The position numbers were made by a program, and so were the translations under genes. The notes under the pieces were generated by a model, which had not been told where the DNA came from, did not search any database, and saw only the letters and a program-made list of their open reading frames with translations. This document shows, piece by piece, positions 1-11,174 of a stretch of DNA of 64,000 bases. Position 1 is the first letter of the stretch; the number at the start of each line of letters is the position of its first letter. Source of the stretch: Cladobotryum mycophilum (taxonomy: Eukaryota; Ascomycota; Sordariomycetes; Hypocreales; Hypocreaceae); NCBI GenBank assembly GCA_036429605.1, contig CM071590.1:1674001-1738000 (forward strand), read 5' to 3'.

Positions 1-1574
1 CCACCAGAGAAGATGCCGGCAGATGTCAAACTAATGAGTGCCCTCCGACTTGTGTGAGTTTTAGGAGAGAAGAGAAGAGACTGAGATGGATGTACCCCGC
101 TGACACGGCACACACAAAACTAGAGTACAGAGGAATGCATCTGATAAGGAGACCTTCACACCCAAATACATTTCTTTGACCAAGGCCAAGTACAAGTCCA
201 TGGTGAGGACTCTTAGGCTACCTTTCCGGGGCATTGAGACAACCGCCGTTGTTGGTCCGTTCTTCTGGTGCGCTTATGATCAGGACGACGAGAACCCCCA
301 TCTACGTATGTGAATATGTGAAACCATTCTTGGCCCTTGAGAAATTCTTGCTAACCCTGCACAGAAATTGTTCACCGCAAATCTGATGTCCGCAAAAAGG
401 GCAAGACGCGTGGTTGGGAGATCATGCTCTCTCACTGCTTCAAGACGGCCACCACATCCGGCTTCGTAAAGGGCACTGTGAGCTCTGATATTAAACCGGC
501 GCTCACGCACCTGCTTGCCTGCGCGAAACAAATCGGCCATCCCATGCTTTTACCCACCATCATCTTGTCTTACGATCTATCGCCGGCCAATGATCAGAAG
601 CAGCGCGGTGCCCGAGATTGGCTGCGGAAACTCGAGCATGCCGTAAGCATGCGGGACGAGGTCGAGGAGAAGGACCAGTATTCTTCGGGCGATACTCTGC
701 AAGTCGATGGCTTGAACAGGGATCTTGTCGAGTGCCATGGGCATGTCATGTGGAAGCGTCCGCAGGCCTATTTTGTGCTTGTGAGGGAGATGGAGTTGTG
801 CATGGAGAGGTTCAAGGTCCTGTGGCTCGACGCCAAGCGTTGGGACATGACTGATGAGGAGCTGGCTCATCGCAAGGAGATTGACAAATTGCATCGGAGC
901 ATGATGTCGCGCCTGGAGTTTTATAAGATCAAGCTTAAAGGGCTGGAGAACTATATTCACACCACGCTCGAGAGACTTAAAGTGCAGCGGGAAGCGGTAA
1001 GTTGCGACCTTTACTGGCTTTGAATCATATTTACTTCTTGGTTTACTGACGAGGGACATAGCTGTATAATATCATGTCGCAGCGAGAAGCCAGGCTGAAC
1101 TTGGAGATTGCAGGAGAGCAGCGTCGAATCGCCCATGCTAGCAAGAGGGACAGCACTGCCATGAAGACGATTTCTCTCATGGGCGCTCTCTTTCTTCCGG
1201 GTACATTTCTCGCATCGGTCTTTAGCATGACCTTTTTCAACTTTCAAGGTATACTCGAGCTCCTTGTAACCATACTCTTTTTTTTTTTTTTTTGTTCGTC
1301 TGGGCTAACCCTGAATGATGATTGAATAGATGCAAATTCCACCGTGTCGACTTGGCTTTGGGTCTACTTTGCTATAACCATCCCCATTACTTTCTTCATT
1401 GTCGCCTTCTGGATGTGGTACGACCGACGACGCGAGGCTCGTTTCGAACGCGAGGACGTGAATCTGGAGAAGGATATCGAAAAGATGGAGGAGAACATTA
1501 TGAACACTATGCGGAAGAGGACAATGAGTAGGGCTCATACGTGGAATACGGCCATCAGTCTGAATCCCGTGTAA
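1..1574 (+). CDS. CorA-like divalent-metal transporter family protein, 5'-truncated
   Basis: This is the C-terminal part of a fungal CorA/ZntB-like membrane protein; the 5' end lies outside the window. Readable exons are 131-305, 365-996, 1062-1248 and 1330-1574. Introns are 306-364, 997-1061 and 1249-1329, all GT-AG and all keeping frame. A further intron runs from about 52 or 54 to 130, with an uncertain donor. The product has a long soluble, coiled-coil-rich region (the stretch around REARLNLEIAGEQRRIAHAS), then two hydrophobic helices at the C-terminus split by the last intron (MGALFLPGTFLASVFSMTFF and WVYFAITIPITFFIVAFWMW), then a charged tail. That architecture is typical of CorA. The GMN signature that follows TM1 in true CorA is replaced here by SMTFFNF, as I recall for this fungal subfamily, so Mg2+ transport is not assured. 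Confidence 0.8.
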
Positions 1575-2113
1575 AAAAAATGTATTTGGATTGGGATGAG
1601 GTTTTTAACTCGCTTTCGTCATGGTCCTCGGAATGGGAAAGTCTTTGAAAGAGGTGGAGGGGTAGAATACGGTGAAGAATGGATGGTTTGGCGAAATTTC
1701 TTAATTATATGGGTGGCTGTTTTTGGGGTTTATGACTTGACGATTTTACGAACGATGAGAAGGGGCATATATCAAATTTCACATATCTTCATGTACAGCT
1801 TTATCAAGGGCCAAAAAGTTTCAGCATATACAATGTAATCACATCTTGATTTTTTTTTATAAGAAAGAAGAAAAACACTTATTCATTTCAAAGCTCGTTA
1901 TTACATCCATCACTGTCATTAGTAAAGCAACAAGAAAGAAAAAAATTCTATCCATCTAGAATCAAGGGGGAAAAGGGGGGGGGGGCACGCAAATCCCCCT
2001 TGGCTGTTAGGCACCATAAAACTCCAAACAAAATGCACTTATTTCCCCCTTCCAATTTTATCCAAAGATACGCCGCTCCGAAAATCGTACAGTTGGGAAA
2101 GATGACAACACAC
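1575..2113. other. Convergent intergenic region
   Basis: This is the 3' flank shared by the CorA-like gene (+) and the LMBR1 gene (-). It is AT-rich, with short A and T runs near 1850-1960 and a run of about 11 G near 1976-1985. I see no supportable gene; the short open frames here lack coding character. Confidence 0.6.
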
Positions 2114-4289
2114 TTAAAGGCGGATTTGGCCACTGCCGCCATTGCTGCCACCGCCGCCTCCGAACCACCGTCTTATATCTGTGCTGTTGTTGTCTGAGCC
2201 GCTGCCCCCGCCGCGAGAGGGCTGGTCATCGCTGCCCATCCACTTTGGTTTCTTGATGCCAGAGCCGAACTCTTGTAGCCACTGCGGAGTCTCGAAGCCG
2301 TCTACCGTGTTCTTCATCCGGTGGCCGAGGATCTGGAAGAAGTTATCGTCTTCTGGCGGCGGTTCGTCCGTGAAGCGAGTTCGCGATGATTGGCCGAGTC
2401 TGCGTGCGTTGTTGGCTGATGAGCGCATAGGAGATTGCGATGCTGAACCGGGAGCGTCCCGGATAGTTGGGACGGATAGGATGGGGGCCGCTCGTCCTCC
2501 GCGCGGTGTTCCGGATCCGCTGAGGGGATCCCGTCCGAGGAGGGAGTTTTCTCCTAGTTCTCGGGCGATGAGATCTCTGCCTTCGCGCCAGGAGCCGGTG
2601 CCGAAATGGGATGCGTTCTCTTCGTCATCGTCGATGAGGTCCACCCCGACGAATAATCGCTTGACTTTGCCATAGAGCCCAAACAGAGCAGCCAGGACCG
2701 GAATGACCAGGAAGAATGGGAAGATATCATCGAACCATCTCCCCACGGTCGTGACATCGACATACCTGCCAAGGAAGTTGTAGAATATAGTCTTTTCATA
2801 GACCTCGCTCGAGAGGAAGGTAAGGAAATTGTACGACAGCGGAACACTGAGCTTCGCAACCTGAGTCGCATACCAGAATGCCGCCTCGTAGCCAGTATTT
2901 CTCCTCACGAGCGCACGGCCGCGCCAGACCTTGACCTCGGTGATGGAACTGAGCGCAGCGATGCACATGTAACTAATCCAGATCGCGGAGATGACTTGCC
3001 CGGCAAAGCCGACCTGGGCCTTGTCGCCGACCCAGTGGTGAACGACGCTGAGTCGAATGATGGAGAGCTTGGGGAAGGGGAACTTGACTATTTCGGACCA
3101 TACTATGGACGCTGATGCCAGAGCCAAGAATGCGCCGAGGGCCACGCGGGCATAGGGAATGACGAAATAGTGGTAGAGATATCGAGTGTAGGGCGTCAGA
3201 AATGTGACCCTGTCCCAGAAGCCGGCATGAGCAGATACGTCGCCGAAATCAAGCTTCTTGGATGCTGCCGAGTCTAGGATTTTCTGTGTATCGGAAGCTT
3301 CTTGTACTAGCCGACCCCATTCGCTGACATATCGCGACCTCGCGTGGCGGGCTCGATTTAGTCTTCTGGTTAAATCGGCTAGGTACTTTTCGGTAATAAC
3401 GTTTGGTATAATGCGGTTTTGGGCCGCTCCATCTCGAGGTGTAGGCCGTGACTGCGACTCTGGGACGTTGGCAATATCTTGAAGCTCCTCGATCCAGTCC
3501 CGGAAGACCACGGCGCTACCAACCTTCCGTCGGCTGAGCTCAGAGACTTGATATTCAATCTCCTCTAGGCCAGTGATCGAGTCTTCCATCTTCTCGTATG
3601 CCTTTGGCGCCTTGGATTGTAGGCGTCGCAACTTTCCGCTAATGTTGGCACCACGCATCAGTTGCCTCGGTATCGAAACCAAGCCGTGACCCATGAGATA
3701 TATAGCCAGCGTTAAACCCCAACAGTAGGCTAGAGCCATAATGAGAGCTCTCAAAGCCATAAATGAAAATTCGTATGCGACGAAAACGTAAACGAGGCCG
3801 ACGCTGCCGAGACCCAGAACGATGGCGTAGTATTGCGCATTGGCACGGAGAGAATACATTAGTCGGTCTTTCGGTTCGTGGTATCCAGTATCGGAGTACT
3901 CGGCAAGAATGGGAAGAATGAACCTGAATGGCTTGTCAGTAATGTTAATAGCAAATGCGCAACATTCCGTCTTACCAAGTGAGGGCAAAGGTCAACCAGT
4001 ATGCGATGCGCCATGATACCAGGACCACCCTCTGCGGCAGCCATATGCCTCTTGAATCCAAATCATCGGTAATGGCACTCGACGCCAGATCTATGGGCAC
4101 AAGGAGGACGAGAATCGATGGTAGCCATAGTGCGAAGAAGATGGGGACGAGGTAGAATGCCGGCGTCGTTCGAAGTGGGAGGTAGTGTCGCAGGACAAGA
4201 AGCACACCGAGTGATACTACGAGCAGCGCAAGCAGAGAGAATATCGTGGAGCCGATTGGCGCTGCTGAAGTGCTCGCAATCTCGGGCAT
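2114..4289 (-). CDS. LMBR1-domain integral membrane protein
   Basis: The CDS is complement(join(2114..3923, 3976..4289)) and encodes 707 aa. The 52-bp intron (3924-3975) splits a Trp codon in the third membrane segment. The start at 4289 is the ATG that opens MPEIASTSAAP just before the first hydrophobic helix; the frame is open further upstream but looks non-coding. The protein has about nine hydrophobic segments: three in the first 110 residues, a pair around 140-200, and a second group about 320-520. They are separated by a charged coiled-coil loop (about 210-310) containing SITGLEEIEYQVSELSRRK. This is the layout of LMBR1/LMBD2-like proteins. The C-terminal 180 residues are Ser/Gly-rich and low in complexity, ending in a Gly-rich tail. 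The molecular role in fungi is not settled; it is a multispanning membrane protein. Confidence 0.85.
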
Positions 4290-4807
4290 GGTGAAGGATG
4301 TAGGATGAAAGCCATCCGCACTTATTGAACTCAAGATGGCGGGTGCTGTGGTGTTGAGACGAGACGATGAGAGAGTTTGTTGAAGGATTGGATGGATGAG
4401 CAAGGCTCCGGTGTGGGATTGAAGACTCCAGGTACCATCAATCGCTAATCGTTGGCGTACACAGCCCACTAAGGCCACTGAACTCTGCCTGCATGTCCAG
4501 GTGACGTAGTATCAGCAGGGTCCCGCACTAGGCATTCCTATTGGTGCCTTGCTCCTGGGGCGACAAAGTATTACTAGCTTGGCCCGCTGCAATGCTGCTT
4601 AATTGAATCGCGTGTGTAGACGCGCCTCCACTGTAATTTCGAACAAGCGCGCTGCCAAAAGCTACAAAGCCTCTTTTGCGACAGCATCAACTTTAACCAC
4701 ATCGTCACAAGCCGCCGATCCCACAAAGCAAGCAAGCAAGCCTCTGCCGAGCTGCTCAAGCGTCGCTAGAGTTTTATCTACTAGGAAAATCTAGAGAGCA
4801 TTCCACA
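4290..4807. promoter_or_regulatory. Divergent promoter region, LMBR1 gene / HAT1
   Basis: These 518 bp lie between two divergent start codons and must hold both promoters. A short direct repeat of gcaa units occurs near 4727-4740. I see no convincing TATA box or other recognisable factor site. Confidence 0.45.
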
Positions 4808-6378
4808 ATGGCTGCCCTGCCTGATCTCGAAGAGTGTGAGTATGATGCCTGTCTATCGTCAAGACCAAAGTGCTAAATCATAAGACAGGGCTGCAGGACT
4901 CCAATGATGCGCTGAAGATCAGCCTTGTGTCGCCATCGACCTCTGGCCTCAAGACCATCTCGACTTTCCATCCCAAGTTTACCTACCCGATTTTTGGTGA
5001 GGATGAGAAGATATTTGGATACAAGGGCCTCAAGCTTCAATTGCGCTACCGGGCAAATGATATGCGACCGCACCTACGCGTCTCCTACAGCAAGAAGTTC
5101 AACCCCGTAGGAGACGCTGAGCCCCTCGATATCGTGGGGCTCCTGGAGGAGGGGCAACACTTACCCAAAGGTTTGTAGCGACCCTTCTAACCTTGTCCTC
5201 TAAATGCAAATTGCTGACATGCTGTAGTTGCCTTTGTCAAGGGATCAGACTTCGACGACAGCTCAAAACAACTCGGCGATAACTGGTCTCCTCCGGGTAA
5301 ACTGCATAGTACCATCCATGGATCAGACGGCGAATATGAAATTTGGGAGGGGAACCTTGCAGACCCTGCGGTAAAGCAGTTGAATAGCCGTATTCAGATC
5401 CTGGTGCCCCTATTTATCGAGGGAGGATCGTACATTGGATCAGATCCAGAGGGAGAATCTGCTGAGCTGGATTTATCGGACGCGGATCGATGGACAATTT
5501 TCTTCCTCTACCGAAGGCAAAAGTCTGTAGACGACCCGGAGAAGAGCTCCTACACCTTTGTGGGCTATGCGACAATTTATCGATTCTTCCATTTTCACCC
5601 CCCGACACCTCCCGCATCGCCTAAGAATGATTGGGAACTACCCAGGGGTGACATGGAATTCTCCGAATTGCCTTGCAGATCACGGCTTTCCCAGTTCATG
5701 ATTCTTCCGCCATTTCAAGGGAAGGGTAAGGGTGCTCTACTGTACAATACCCTATTTGAGCACTATCACAAGCACGAGCAGACGTATGAGATTACCGTGG
5801 AGAATCCCAACGAGGCCTTTGACGATCTGCGCGATGCCTGTGACTTGGCTTTCCTGCGCACTATGCCTGAGTTTGAGGCCCTCCATCTTGACACTGATAT
5901 TACCTTGCCGAGATCTGGACCTCTACCTCATCTTATCGTTGGGCAGGAAAACCTTGAGACGATACGCCTGAAAGCAAAAATTGCCCCCAGGCAATTTTCT
6001 CGAGTCCTCGAGATGCATTTGATGTCACAGCTGCCAGAATCAGTCCGCCCCAGCATGTCCTTGGAAGACGATGTACCCGTGCCGACTAAGAAGGACAAGC
6101 ACCAAGAGAAGCTTTGGCAGCTCGTTGTCAAGCAACGACTATACCGTCATAACAAGGATGTTTTATCGCAAATAGAAGTTGGAGAGAGGATTGACAAGCT
6201 TTCCGAGACCTTGAGTAGTGTTGAGCTGGAGTATGCAAGGCTTCTCGCAGCCTATGAGCGCGCTGCCCAGCATTCACAGGCGCCCGCTCAAGCCGTCGCT
6301 AATGGTAAACGAAAGCTAGAAGCATCTCCTTCGAAGGAGGTTAATAATAGTAAGAAGGCGAGAGTAGAGGATGCTTGA
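4808..6378 (+). CDS. HAT1: Type B histone acetyltransferase catalytic subunit HAT1
   Basis: The CDS is join(4808..4835, 4889..5170, 5228..6378) and encodes 486 aa. Exon 1 is only 28 nt and splits Trp10. The N-terminal HAT1 domain follows from about residue 12 to 170, then a GNAT fold with the acetyl-CoA-binding loop PPFQGKGKGALL near residue 265 and the conserved ENPNEAFDDLRD block near 290. These are the hallmarks of the enzyme that acetylates new histone H4 on Lys5 and Lys12 with its RbAp46/48-type partner (known for the family). The last 25 residues are basic (GKRKLEASPSKEVNNSKKAR) and resemble a nuclear localisation signal. Length and intron phases fit fungal orthologues. It is transcribed divergently from the LMBR1 gene and converges on the P5C reductase gene. 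Confidence 0.95.
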
Positions 6379-6588
6379 AAATGGAGGTCACTGGTTAAGG
6401 GTCACACAAGAGAGGTACGGCTTCAAAAGCACTAGGCGTTCAGGATCGCAGATATAGGTATGCGAGTGTAAGGTTACATGTATTATATTCTAGGGGTATA
6501 CCAATCGACTGATCTATCCGAGAACATGCTAATTAAGGCGACAAGTGACAAAAAACAAAAGTGCTCCCTCCCGCTAACATCCATCCAC

Positions 6589-7684
6589 CTAGTAGTTTTG
6601 GTGATCTACGGTGTTGAATCTTGTTCCGTTGACCATCTGGCATCCCTTACCAAGCTGACTTGCCACCACGGTTGCTTCTCGGACAGCCCTGGATATTGAG
6701 CCGCGAACTCGTCCTTCCTCTAGTGCCAATACGCCTCCAATGCTGCATCCACCTGGGCCACACACCTTTTCCCTCAGGAGAGCAGGGTGCTCTCCGTTTT
6801 GAACCAGGCCAGTTGTTCCTCTCATAGTTTGGGTGGCCATCCTAGTAGCTTCAGCACGAGGAAGACCCATGGCGACAGCACCATCAATAGCAGCCTCCAG
6901 CATGAGAGCATAGAAGGCAGGGCCTGAGCCGCAGAGAGCGGTCGATGCATCCATGTTGTGAGCAGGGAGATAGACTACGTCTCCGACTCGCTTAAAGATC
7001 CAGGTGACGAGGAGCTCGGTCTCAGGGGGCAGAGAGGGGTCTGTGGCGGCGATGACAGTCATGGATTCACGGATGAGAGCGGCGGTGTTACACATGGCTC
7101 GAACGACTCGGCATCGACCATCTTCTTCGGGGTCCTTGGATGGGACGGCGCCGTGAAGGGCGATCTCGATGTGCTCCACAGTGATACCAGCGCAGACACT
7201 GATGAGCAGCTTGCCATGCAGGGCCTTGGCCATTCCGGGCTCGCTCAAGACGGTCTTGACCATGTGAGGCTTGCAGGCTAACAGAATGATCTGAGACTGC
7301 TGGACGGCACAGAGATTTTCCTTTCGGACAACCTTGAGAACAGAGGAGTGCTCCCACAGGGCACTCTTGACTCTCTTGGCGCTCTCAGGGGTTCGGACGC
7401 AGGCAATAAAGCGGGTGGGAAGGGAAGTAGGCAGTTCTTCGGCTGGTGTAGAAGCACCAGATGTGGGAGCCTGCAGAGGCTTGGGGCCTTGCATCTCGAC
7501 CAAGGATGTGAGGATGCCATTTAAGATGGCAATGCCCATGGTCCCTATATAAGAAAGCAAGAATGAGAAATTATTCTAGCAGCGAAAGTGAATGGGGCAT
7601 CAGTCACTTACCGCAGCCGAGAACGGCCATGGTCAGGTCTGGAGCATGATGATGCGAGGAGCTGTGGTGAGTGAGGGCCAGCAT
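6589..7684 (-). CDS. Pyrroline-5-carboxylate reductase
   Basis: The CDS is complement(join(6589..7544, 7612..7684)), 342 aa from the upstream ATG at 7684. A second in-frame ATG at 7630 directly precedes AVLGCGTMG and would give a 324-aa protein. I prefer the upstream start because fungal orthologues carry a short leader before DLTxAVLGCG. The NAD(P)-binding GxGxMG motif is split by a 67-bp intron after GCG. Further P5CR landmarks are ILLACKPHMVK, LISVCAGIT and the C-terminal AxCGSGPAF plus TRMATQTMRGTTGLV segments, which form the dimer and substrate site. The enzyme catalyses the last step of proline synthesis, reducing P5C to proline. A typical fungal insertion rich in Pro, Ser and Thr sits between strands 1 and 2. 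The yeast counterpart is PRO3. Confidence 0.95.
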
Positions 7685-8885
7685 CTTGGCGGTTGTATGA
7701 TATGATATGATGTATGTATAAACTAGTATAGAAGAAAGAAAAGATGGGAACGATACTACTGGGAGGCCAAGTAAAAGAAGAAGAAGAGAAACTAAGAAGG
7801 ACGACAGCTATATAAGTGAGAAAAAGAGCGAGTCAAGCGTTGCATTTATTTGCTTGGTCCGAGTTTAAATATATGGATATGATGGAGTACGGAGTACATT
7901 GTACATAATAGTACGTAGATATCCAAGGCAAGGCAGGCACCTAAAAACTTTTCCCCCAAGGGACACGATATAAAATTGCCCATTGCTGCCCAGTGTGTGC
8001 GTGTGTGTGGAAAGTAAGGGGTCAGAGACGGGGACTGGACTGGACTGGACTGGACTGGACTGGACAGGCTTCAGCCAATGCTACGAGAGCCCTACAGCCC
8101 TCACCTGCTGCTAACAATAGAATGAATGAATGAATGGGAACCCATGGTATCCTTGAATCTAAAACGTAAACACGAAAACGCTGCTGAACAACTGGCCGGG
8201 CAAACAAGGCTTGAACAAGCAAACAAACATGACAAGGTAAGGGAAACTAGGAAAATAACGGCTCAGCCGAAAATGGCGTTGTCCACATTGAGAAGCTATC
8301 AACAGTGCCCCCTGGCTACTGCTGATCAGCCACCAACCAACCTACCTACCTACCAACCAGCATAAAACGTTACCTATACCCGGGTAGTACGTACTCCGTG
8401 ATACCTTGCAAACATTTAATGAACTGCCCTGAAGATGCCCTGGAGCGTTGCCCTGAAATTTTGGCTCCCGCTTTCTCCTGAACGGGTCTCGGCAGCGCTG
8501 CATGGCAACCTATCTCGTTCCGAAACTTTACCGTGTCTTACAAAAAAGGAATTTAATTCCCTTTTGTTTCCAATGTGTGTTGTGTTACCCGATTTGGTTT
8601 AGACCGACTGCTCACCGAGACACCGCTGGATCGGGTAGTCGGCAGCCCTTGTCAAACTGACCGCAGAGTTTCAAATCTTTGGGTCCTTTTTTTGCCTGTT
8701 GCTTGGTTGCTTGTCTGACCTAAGCCACCCTGAAGGAGCCCCGGAATCCCAGCTCTCTCACTCGCCCTTTTCGACGTTGTATCGCCTCGCTCACATCAGC
8801 CCCCAATTCTCGTGTGGGTGAAGGAAGCTACAAATATAGCAGAGCAATATAGTCACGATAACTATACGGGGAAACAAGGACAAAC
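7685..8885. promoter_or_regulatory. Divergent intergenic region, P5C reductase / CTK3
   Basis: This 1.2-kb region separates two divergently transcribed genes. It contains a GT-rich stretch (about 7993-8008), the ggact pentamer array listed separately, a short gaat tetramer run (8121-8137) and CT-rich DNA close to the CTK3 start. I see no coding potential beyond chance frames. Confidence 0.5.
8032..8065. repeat. Pentanucleotide tandem repeat (ggact)6-7
   Basis: Six perfect ggact units plus a partial seventh lie in tandem in the divergent intergenic region. The unit length is not a multiple of three and it lies outside genes. Such an array is likely to vary in length between strains. Confidence 0.9.
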
Positions 8886-9783
8886 ATGGCAGATCCATTC
8901 GAGGTTCGGATGCGCTTTAGCGCCCAGCTGCAGCATCTCAACGCGTCCGTCACGTCTGCCCAAAAGGCGGCACAGTATGCCCTCAAGTATAGGGACATGG
9001 ACGAGGACCTGCACTCGTGCATCCTCGAGCAAGTAGAACGGGTATGGGCAGGCCCGAAATGTATGAGTTGATGAGATGGGCAGGATACTAATCTTTGATA
9101 ATAGACTAATATGAATACAAGAGCCAACATCATGTATTTTATTGAGCATTTTCTCGATATGGCCCAGCGAGATGGGCATCGCGACTACATTCGTATGATG
9201 CAGCGTGATATCATTCGTGTGGTCGATGCTGTTGCTCCTGATGACGGGTCTGGTGCCGCCAACGTCAAGGTCGTCCGTAAAGTGCGTTGGCTCTTCCCCA
9301 AAGCTCCCGTCTTGATTTCATTCATTCATCCTTGCTAAGATCATTCTTTAGGTTCTCTTAGGTCTCCAAGGTAAAGGATTTCTGGAACAACAGGCGGTCG
9401 TTCAAATCGAAGACGTAATCAAGGAGCGGGGAACCAACGGTGTTGATCTGGGCCTTGGCTCATCTCCCGCTGCCGATGTTGACATGACCGACCGGCCATC
9501 TGAGGCATCCAAACCTGGACGCCGCCCTGCACCTCAGCGTCCGGACAAACGTCAGATTGAACAGCGTATTGAGGAAGACCGTGAAAGACACAAACGGGAG
9601 AGGGAGAGTATCTGGGCCATCCCCAAAGGCGAGGATGCCGAGATGAATAAGCTCTGGGAGGAAACCAGCGATTTTGGAGACGACGACGACCGCTTGCTTA
9701 CCGAGGAAGGGGAGGACTTTACCAAGGAAATGGAAATCCATCGCTGTCATCACCAGAAATCAACGAATGGACATGGTCATTAA
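8886..9783 (+). CDS. CTK3: CTD kinase subunit gamma (CTK3)
   Basis: The CDS is join(8886..9041, 9105..9281, 9352..9783), 254 aa; both introns (63 and 70 bp) fall between codons. The N-terminal 140 residues resemble the CID-like domain of fungal Ctk3: DPFEVRMRFSAQLQHLNAS, ALKYRDMDEDLHSCI, NTRANIMYFIEHF, DIIRVVDAVAP and VRKVLLGLQ. In the CTDK-I complex this subunit works with the kinase CTK1 and cyclin CTK2 in phosphorylating the RNA polymerase II C-terminal repeat (family knowledge). The middle is highly charged (RQIEQRIEEDRERHKRERE), followed by a conserved LWEETSDFGDDD element. The final 20 residues, rich in His, are atypical; a missed last intron or a different 3' end is possible. Confidence 0.88.
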
Positions 9784-10171
9784 CACATTGGCATCGTAGT
9801 GTCAGGCGTTCCTTTGCAGGCGTTGGGGCGGGCGTTTTGGTTGGATTATGGATCATAACCCGGTTCTGGAAAACAAAAAAGATACCCATAGGTCTTTCTA
9901 TATCGCTACAATTCATAGGTCGGGAAACCCCCACCATGACTTTGGACTCGTAAGAAAAACCCAAGAACTCATACATGACTTCATGATTGACTTGTTTCCT
10001 CCCAGAGGAGAGAGTAGATTTTTGGTGTAGATACTAGTACATAAGTCTCGTTTTTTTTTTGGTACATCCAGCTCGACCGTCCATCATGCATATATATATA
10101 TCATCAAGACCTTTGAATCGACCTTTTGCTTCTTTTTGATATCATTTTCTTTTTTTACTGCGTTTCTCTCT
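9784..10171. other. Convergent intergenic region
   Basis: This is the 3' flank of CTK3 (+) and the L7/L12 gene (-). It is AT-rich, with a T run at about 10049-10058 and a short ta repeat near 10090-10100. No gene is supported. Confidence 0.6.
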
Positions 10172-10836
10172 TTACTCCATAACAACAGTAGCGCCGAGCT
10201 CCTTCATGGCGGCGATGATCTTCTCCGCATCCTCCTTGGGGACGTTCTCCTTCATCATCTTGGGCGCGCTCTCGACGAACTTCTTGCTGTCCACCAGACT
10301 CAAGCCCAGCATGCCCTTGACCTCCTTGATGACCTTGGCCTTGGCGGCGGCGTCAAAGGCCTGCAGCTTGAGGGTGAAGAGGGTCTTCTCTGCGGGTGCG
10401 GCGGGTGCGTCATCAACCTCCTCGGCAGCAGCAGGGGCAGCGGCGGCGGGGGCGGCAGCGAAACCACCTATGGGCATATCGGGAATGTTGAGCTTGCTCT
10501 ATATAATTGCACTCTCTGTTAGTTTGTATGCTTCTTCTCTATATCTCTCTCCCCTCCCCTCCCCTCCCCCCACCAATTCTAAACCAATTCGTCTCGAGAG
10601 AAAAAAAAAGAAAAAGAGAAAAATAGTACCTTGAGGCTTGAAACAAGGTCTGCAGTTTCCAGCAGCGTCAATTGGCTGATTTGGTCGACAATCTGGGCGA
10701 TCCTGGGGTTCGTGGGAGCGGCTTCGGTAGAGTTGTACCGTCTCGTTGTGCAGGACACTGAGGCTCTGGAGGAGGAGGTGGCTGATCGCAACTGGCGAGC
10801 GCAAGTGCGCGCTGCGTACCGACAAGACATGGCCAT
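10172..10836 (-). CDS. Mitochondrial large-subunit ribosomal protein bL12m (L7/L12)
   Basis: The CDS is complement(join(10172..10498, 10630..10836)), 177 aa. Exon 1 encodes an Arg/Ser-rich mitochondrial presequence (MAMSCRYAARTCARQLRS) and the N-terminal dimerisation helix (AQIVDQISQLTLLETADLV). Exon 2 carries the Ala/Pro-rich hinge and the C-terminal L7/L12 domain with TLKLQAFDAAAKAKVIKEVK, GLSLVDSKKFVESAP and AEKIIAAMKELGATV. In the mitochondrial ribosome this protein forms the stalk that recruits translation factors. The intron (131 bp) is larger than most in the window and holds a ccctcccct pyrimidine/purine tract. The gene shares its upstream region with midasin. Confidence 0.95.
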
Positions 10837-11174
10837 GACTGCTGCGGGGGATATCCCTCAATTCAGTTCGTTGTTTCGATATATCGCTTCCGCTTGCGAC
10901 GGTCCAAAAGTGGTTTGTCCTGAAGTTTTTCGAAGCTTCAATGTGCCCGGGGTGTAGCGGCGCTCTGATTGGCCCGGAAAAATTGGTAGTACCAGCACCC
11001 GAAGTGCCTCTCCCACTCTCCCACCCCCTCCAATCCCTGCCCGCCTCTCTAAGGAAAAAAAAAAAAGTTGGTAGGGTCGCATATAAAAAAAAACCCAGTG
11101 AATGTTAGTGAATTTCTTATATATGTGTTGCAGCATAAAAAGAAGAAAATTTCAGTCGACCGGAAACAACAATC
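10837..11174. promoter_or_regulatory. Bidirectional promoter, bL12m / midasin
   Basis: Only 338 bp separate the two divergent start codons, so this must be a shared promoter. An inverted CCAAT box (attgg) is at 10968-10972 and A runs occur near 11055 and 11085. No TATA box is convincing. Joint control of a mitochondrial ribosomal protein and a ribosome-assembly ATPase is plausible but untested. Confidence 0.5.
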
